From positions 1 through 64,000 of the forward strand of contig JAVHLK010000019.1 in the NCBI GenBank assembly GCA_031082285.1: a stretch of 64,000 nt of DNA, given 5' to 3'. Positions 63,487 through 64,000 of this stretch are shown here, piece after piece; within the stretch, counting starts at the first letter, position 1, and the number at the start of each line of letters is the position of its first letter. A program made the position numbers and the translations under genes. This stretch comes from Desulfomonilaceae bacterium. GTDB lineage: Bacteria; Desulfobacterota; Desulfomonilia; Desulfomonilales; Desulfomonilaceae. Under the pieces are notes generated by a model. That model saw nothing but the letters and a program-made list of their open reading frames with translations, made no database searches and was not told where the DNA came from.

Positions 63487-64000
63487 ATGAATGACCGCGA
63501 AGCGACCACCTCTCCCATAACGTGGGAATACACACCGGATTTGACGGATCCGGTCGTTGTTGTGGGTTTCCACGGATGGTCCAACGCGGGCGGGGTCTCC
63601 AGCGATACCGTTGAATACTTGATTGACGCGCTGAAGCCGAGAAGGTTCGCTCGACTGAGCGAGGAGCTGTTCATCAATTGTACCCTGGAGAGGCCCATCG
63701 GCCACATAGAAGACGGTGTTATCCACGATTTGGAATCCATGAACGCCGACCTCCACGATTGGAATAATCCCGACGGTGAACACGATCTCATTCTGCTGCT
63801 CGGAAGAGAGCCTCATTACAACTGGTCCGGTTACTCGCGCATTCTGCTGGATGCAATGGACAAACTCAATGCAACAAGGCTCTACACCATCGGGGGAGTT
63901 CAGGACACCATATCCCATACCGTCCCACCCATCGTTAGTGTGGTGGCGTCATCTCCCCATATTGTGGCCGAGACCGCGAGGCTTGATGAAGGAATTCGCG
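63487..64000 (+). CDS. PAC2-family protein, 3' end outside window
   Basis: Partial gene, 171 codons seen from the ATG at 63487. The product reads MNDREATTSPITWEYTPDLT, then VVVVGFHGWSNAGGVSSDTV, DALKPRRFARLSEELFINCT, HDLILLLGREPHYNWSGYSR and YTIGGVQDTISHTVPPIVSV, matching the PAC2 (proteasome-assembly-chaperone-like, PF09754) pattern of bacterial proteins, whose role in bacteria is unknown. It lies 50 bases after mnmA. Opposite-strand open frames over the same bases are shadows. Confidence 0.83.
   Translation, partial: MNDREATTSPITWEYTPDLTDPVVVVGFHGWSNAGGVSSDTVEYLIDALKPRRFARLSEELFINCTLERPIGHIEDGVIHDLESMNADLHDWNNPDGEHDLILLLGREPHYNWSGYSRILLDAMDKLNATRLYTIGGVQDTISHTVPPIVSVVASSPHIVAETARLDEGIR

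Noticed and set aside
1-64000. tRNA genes, CRISPR arrays, transposases or prophage genes
   Set aside because: No tRNA-like T-arm/D-arm combinations, regularly spaced repeats, DDE or tyrosine recombinase motifs were seen; repeats present are short palindromic families.

Overview
The window looks like a chromosomal segment of a Gram-negative, anaerobic member of the Desulfobacterota (old Deltaproteobacteria), possibly Desulfomonile-like. This is inferred from gene content: an outer-membrane barrel protein, lipoproteins and a bifunctional PBP1A (Gram-negative envelope); a giant 2-hydroxyacyl-CoA dehydratase activator-type protein, an oxygen-sensitive family; a [2Fe-2S]/sensor/SpoIIE cassette typical of anaerobes; a cobalamin gene (cbiB); and a probable selenocysteine-containing permease. 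No tRNA, rRNA, CRISPR array, transposase or phage gene was seen.

Bases 1-23,700 form a long surface-glycan locus, almost all on the minus strand. It holds three GT4 and three GT2 glycosyltransferases, four class I methyltransferases, a sulfatase-fold membrane enzyme, a Wzx-type flippase and several polytopic proteins, some resembling GT-C transferases that use polyprenyl-phosphate sugars. A DprE1/DprE2-like oxidase/reductase pair (20318-22389) sits in one operon with two DPM1-like GT2 enzymes, which suggests polyprenyl-phosphate sugar donors for the GT-C-like proteins. The spaces between these genes are filled with several families of short palindromic repeats, one of which has inserted in frame into a glycosyltransferase.

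Bases 23,700-29,650 carry a PP2C phosphatase, several small secreted or membrane proteins and a large TPR protein. Bases 29,850-39,250 carry the signalling and redox block: an unknown CxxC protein, a SpoIIE phosphatase, a membrane sensor with a pseudo-receiver, a small [2Fe-2S] protein and the 1447-residue double activator. Bases 39,400-43,660 hold a radical SAM enzyme, two lipoproteins and a DUF202 membrane protein.

Bases 43,850-52,020 are on the plus strand: cbiB, ileS, lspA with a non-canonical start, then a SO_0444-type permease interrupted by one in-frame UGA exactly at a conserved cysteine, and a B12/radical SAM enzyme. Bases 52,080-64,000 contain a histidine kinase, a CarD-type regulator, a Pro/Cys-rich secreted protein, a PilZ protein, an outer-membrane protein, an MBL-fold hydrolase, PBP1A, mnmA and a truncated PAC2-family gene.

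The most notable observation is the predicted selenoprotein permease at 48892-50058. The AUA start of lspA and the DprE-like pair come next.
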